From PXAP01 sp964520585 (GTDB lineage Bacteria; Bacteroidota; Bacteroidia; Bacteroidales; PUMT01), in contig CAZFOO010000055.1 of NCBI GenBank assembly GCA_964520585.1, forward strand, positions 1 through 23,741: a stretch of 23,741 bases of DNA, read 5' to 3'. Positions 21,720 through 23,741 of this stretch are shown here, in pieces (position 1 is the stretch's first letter; each line of letters begins with the position of its first letter). The notes under the pieces are model-generated. The model did no database searches, had not been told where the DNA came from, and saw only the letters and a list, made by a program, of their open reading frames with translations. The translations under genes and the position numbers were made by a program.

Positions 21720-23741
21720 ATGTCGAACCCTTCAATTAACAAAACTACCAAAATTACGATCCGGACTTTATGGCAGTTATTATCAAAAAAATCTGGCTGG
21801 TTTTCATATTCATCAATGTCTCAATCGGTGGCACAAGTATCCGAGGGCAGATCATCAGATCAACCCCCGGCAGACTGGTCAGTTTATTCTTCATTTAATT
21901 CTTCACCACCTCCCTTTCTGTTGCGGATGATTTTATTATCCCTTTTCCTGTCTCTCTCATTTTCGGGATTTGGTCAAACAGCCGATTTTACAGCGGATAA
22001 AACGGAAATATGCATTGGCGAATCTGTTAGGTTTGAAGCCACAGGAGGAGCGACATCCTGGGAGTGGGATTTTGGAGCAGGAGCTGACCCTGCTTCAGCA
22101 ACAGATCAGGAAGTGACTGTTACCTACAATTCATCAGGATCAAAAAAAATTTCCTTAACTATTGATGGTGGCAATGATACAGAGACTAAATACATCACCG
22201 TAAAACCTTCTCCATTTGCCACATTTGGTTACTCCTGGGAAAAAGAAATCACTATTAATTCTGGACAAGTTTCAGGAAATACCAACCTGGAGGATTTCCC
22301 CCTTTTAATAAACATTATTGATGAAGATCTCAAACACTCTACTGGTGGCGTTGAGCATCCGGGAGGATATGACATAATCTTTACCCAAAGTGACTATACT
22401 CCTCTCCATCATGAAATAGAACATTACGACCCTGCTACCGGTGAGTTCATTGCATGGGTGAGAATTCCCGAATTATTGGCGCAAACAGATACCCAGATTA
22501 AAATTCTTTACGGAAACCCGGCTATTGAGAACAATCCTTCTAGTCCGGATACATGGAGCCCAGATTACATTGGAGTGTGGCACTTGCACAATAACAATTA
22601 CAGGGATGGCACCAACAACAATTATGATGGTACTGCTTACGGCGTAATAAATAAGCCGGCCGCTATAGCCGAAGGAGGAGACTTCGGTCCCGACAACTCA
22701 GATCGTATCGAGCTCGGAGGATTTGATGTGGAAGGCAACGCACTGACAATTTCAGCATGGATTAATGATAGAGCAATAAATGATGATTCAAGAATAATAT
22801 CCAAAGCAAACGGAACCCCAGCTGCAAGTCATTGGTGGATGCTAGGTGTCAACAACTCAGGACGATTAAGATTCAGATTACGAACAAATAACAATACTAC
22901 GACTTTAGAATCATCAGGGGCTATTACCGGAAATACATCATTATATGTTAACGCCATTTATGACGGAGCAAATATGTATATTTTTCAGAATGGTAGTGAG
23001 GTTAGATTTACTCCGAAAACGGGAAATATTAATATCGACCCAGACATAAATGTAGCGATCGGGAATCAACCAGATGGTTCTGGCATCCGGCGATTTGATG
23101 GAATACTGGATGAAGTCCGTGTTATTAAAGCCGCCCGTTCAGCCGACTGGATTGCCACTGAATACAATAATCAATCAGACCCCGGATCATTTTATACCAT
23201 CGGCAACGCAACGTCAAATCAGTGGCATATTTTCGAAGTTTGCGAAGGAGATACTCTTGAATATCAAACCGGAGAAATAGTTGGGACCTCATATTTATGG
23301 GAGGTAACTGGCGGGGAGATTATCGATGGAATAGTCAACACTTCAACAGTGAAAGTTGATTGGAATAATGCCGGAGGTGGAGATCCAACGTTAAAACTCA
23401 CTACCACACTTGACGGCTGCTCTTCTGAAACCATTAGTTTTCCCGTAACCATTCATTCTCTTCCAATTCCGGATATTTCAGGTCCGGATTTAGTATGCCC
23501 TGAAGCAGCAGGGATTAGCTATGAAGTTGATGACATAGCAGGAAATTCATATTCGTGGGATATTGACGGTGGTACAATTATATCCGGTAACGTAACAAAC
23601 CAGATTACAGTAGACTGGGGAACACAAAATCCTGATGCGTGGGTCTCAATTAGTCAGACTAATGAAAATAGCTGTATTGCATACGATACTCTGGATGTGA
23701 CCGTTGAAGATAACCAGAACCCTGTAATAAATTGTCCTGTA
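21720..23741 (+). CDS. large multidomain surface protein (PKD, DUF2341, LamG), 3' end outside window
   Basis: An open frame of 674 codons runs to the last base of the window with no stop. From the ATG at 21720: a Ser/Pro-rich leader (1-69), a hydrophobic signal segment MILLSLFLSLSFSGFGQT (70-87), a PKD domain (about 88-165, SWEWDFG at 113-119), a DUF2341 domain (about 171-270, ending KILYGNP), a LamG/concanavalin-like domain (about 283-490, with GILDEVRVIKAARSADW), then two Ig/PKD-like repeats with conserved Cys (508 and 593). Such proteins are typically type IX-secreted adhesins or carbohydrate-binding surface proteins, and PorZ in this window fits that. Start sites at 21720, 21816 and 21927 are all possible; 21927 gives a signal peptide without a basic n-region. 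The C-terminal sorting domain would lie beyond the window. Confidence 0.85.
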   Translation, partial: MSNPSINKTTKITIRTLWQLLSKKSGWFSYSSMSQSVAQVSEGRSSDQPPADWSVYSSFNSSPPPFLLRMILLSLFLSLSFSGFGQTADFTADKTEICIGESVRFEATGGATSWEWDFGAGADPASATDQEVTVTYNSSGSKKISLTIDGGNDTETKYITVKPSPFATFGYSWEKEITINSGQVSGNTNLEDFPLLINIIDEDLKHSTGGVEHPGGYDIIFTQSDYTPLHHEIEHYDPATGEFIAWVRIPELLAQTDTQIKILYGNPAIENNPSSPDTWSPDYIGVWHLHNNNYRDGTNNNYDGTAYGVINKPAAIAEGGDFGPDNSDRIELGGFDVEGNALTISAWINDRAINDDSRIISKANGTPAASHWWMLGVNNSGRLRFRLRTNNNTTTLESSGAITGNTSLYVNAIYDGANMYIFQNGSEVRFTPKTGNINIDPDINVAIGNQPDGSGIRRFDGILDEVRVIKAARSADWIATEYNNQSDPGSFYTIGNATSNQWHIFEVCEGDTLEYQTGEIVGTSYLWEVTGGEIIDGIVNTSTVKVDWNNAGGGDPTLKLTTTLDGCSSETISFPVTIHSLPIPDISGPDLVCPEAAGISYEVDDIAGNSYSWDIDGGTIISGNVTNQITVDWGTQNPDAWVSISQTNENSCIAYDTLDVTVEDNQNPVINCPV

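Noticed and set aside
1..23741. CRISPR array, prophage, integron or insertion sequence
   Set aside because: No regularly spaced repeats, cas, integrase, transposase or phage structural genes were seen on either strand.

Overview
The window looks like chromosomal sequence of a Bacteroidota bacterium, probably Bacteroidales or Marinilabiliales-like; the genus cannot be told from sequence alone. Supporting signs are a PorZ-type type IX secretion protein, a DUF3098 gene next to ftsX, a two-domain universal stress protein, low G+C intergenic DNA, no obvious Shine-Dalgarno sites, and Bacteroidota-type TAnnTTTG -7 boxes before several genes. No transposase, integrase, phage gene or CRISPR array is visible.

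Left part (1-4913): the truncated 5' part of a minus-strand tRNA-Asn(GTT), a PfkB-family sugar kinase, a convergent deoxynucleoside kinase, and a structured intergenic region of about 500 bases. A two-gene minus-strand unit follows: a bacterial GH3-family acyl-adenylate enzyme and an exported propeller-like protein of unknown function. A 15-bp inverted repeat ends five bases before the GH3 start codon.

Middle-left (5030-8585): a minus-strand arsenic/organoarsenical-type cluster, transcribed as arsR, a 77-aa CxxC thioredoxin-like gene, an ArsF-like exported CxxC protein, an ArsG-like (CcdA-like) membrane protein and an ArsP-type permease. Two near-identical 16-bp palindromes (TTCG-N8-CGAA) sit on the promoters of the thioredoxin-like gene and the permease and are the likely ArsR operators. 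The cysteine layout suggests a cytoplasm-to-envelope thiol relay.

Middle (8874-13700): housekeeping genes on the minus strand: universal stress protein, a clear terminator, rdgB, porZ and recO.

Right part (14427-20813): plus-strand genes. The first encodes an exported, Ser-repeat-containing, membrane-anchored cupredoxin-like protein that appears broken by a one-base frameshift. Then come ilvE, ftsX, a DUF3098 gene, uppP, truB and queA; the ftsX-to-queA order is common in Bacteroidota.

Right edge (20814-23741): about 900 bases without a convincing gene, then a large surface protein open to the window edge (PKD, DUF2341, LamG and Ig/PKD-like domains). It is a probable type IX secretion substrate with an unusual Ser/Pro-rich N-terminal extension. 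A dispersed short intergenic repeat (about 58 bases, up to four copies of varying quality) links several intergenic regions.
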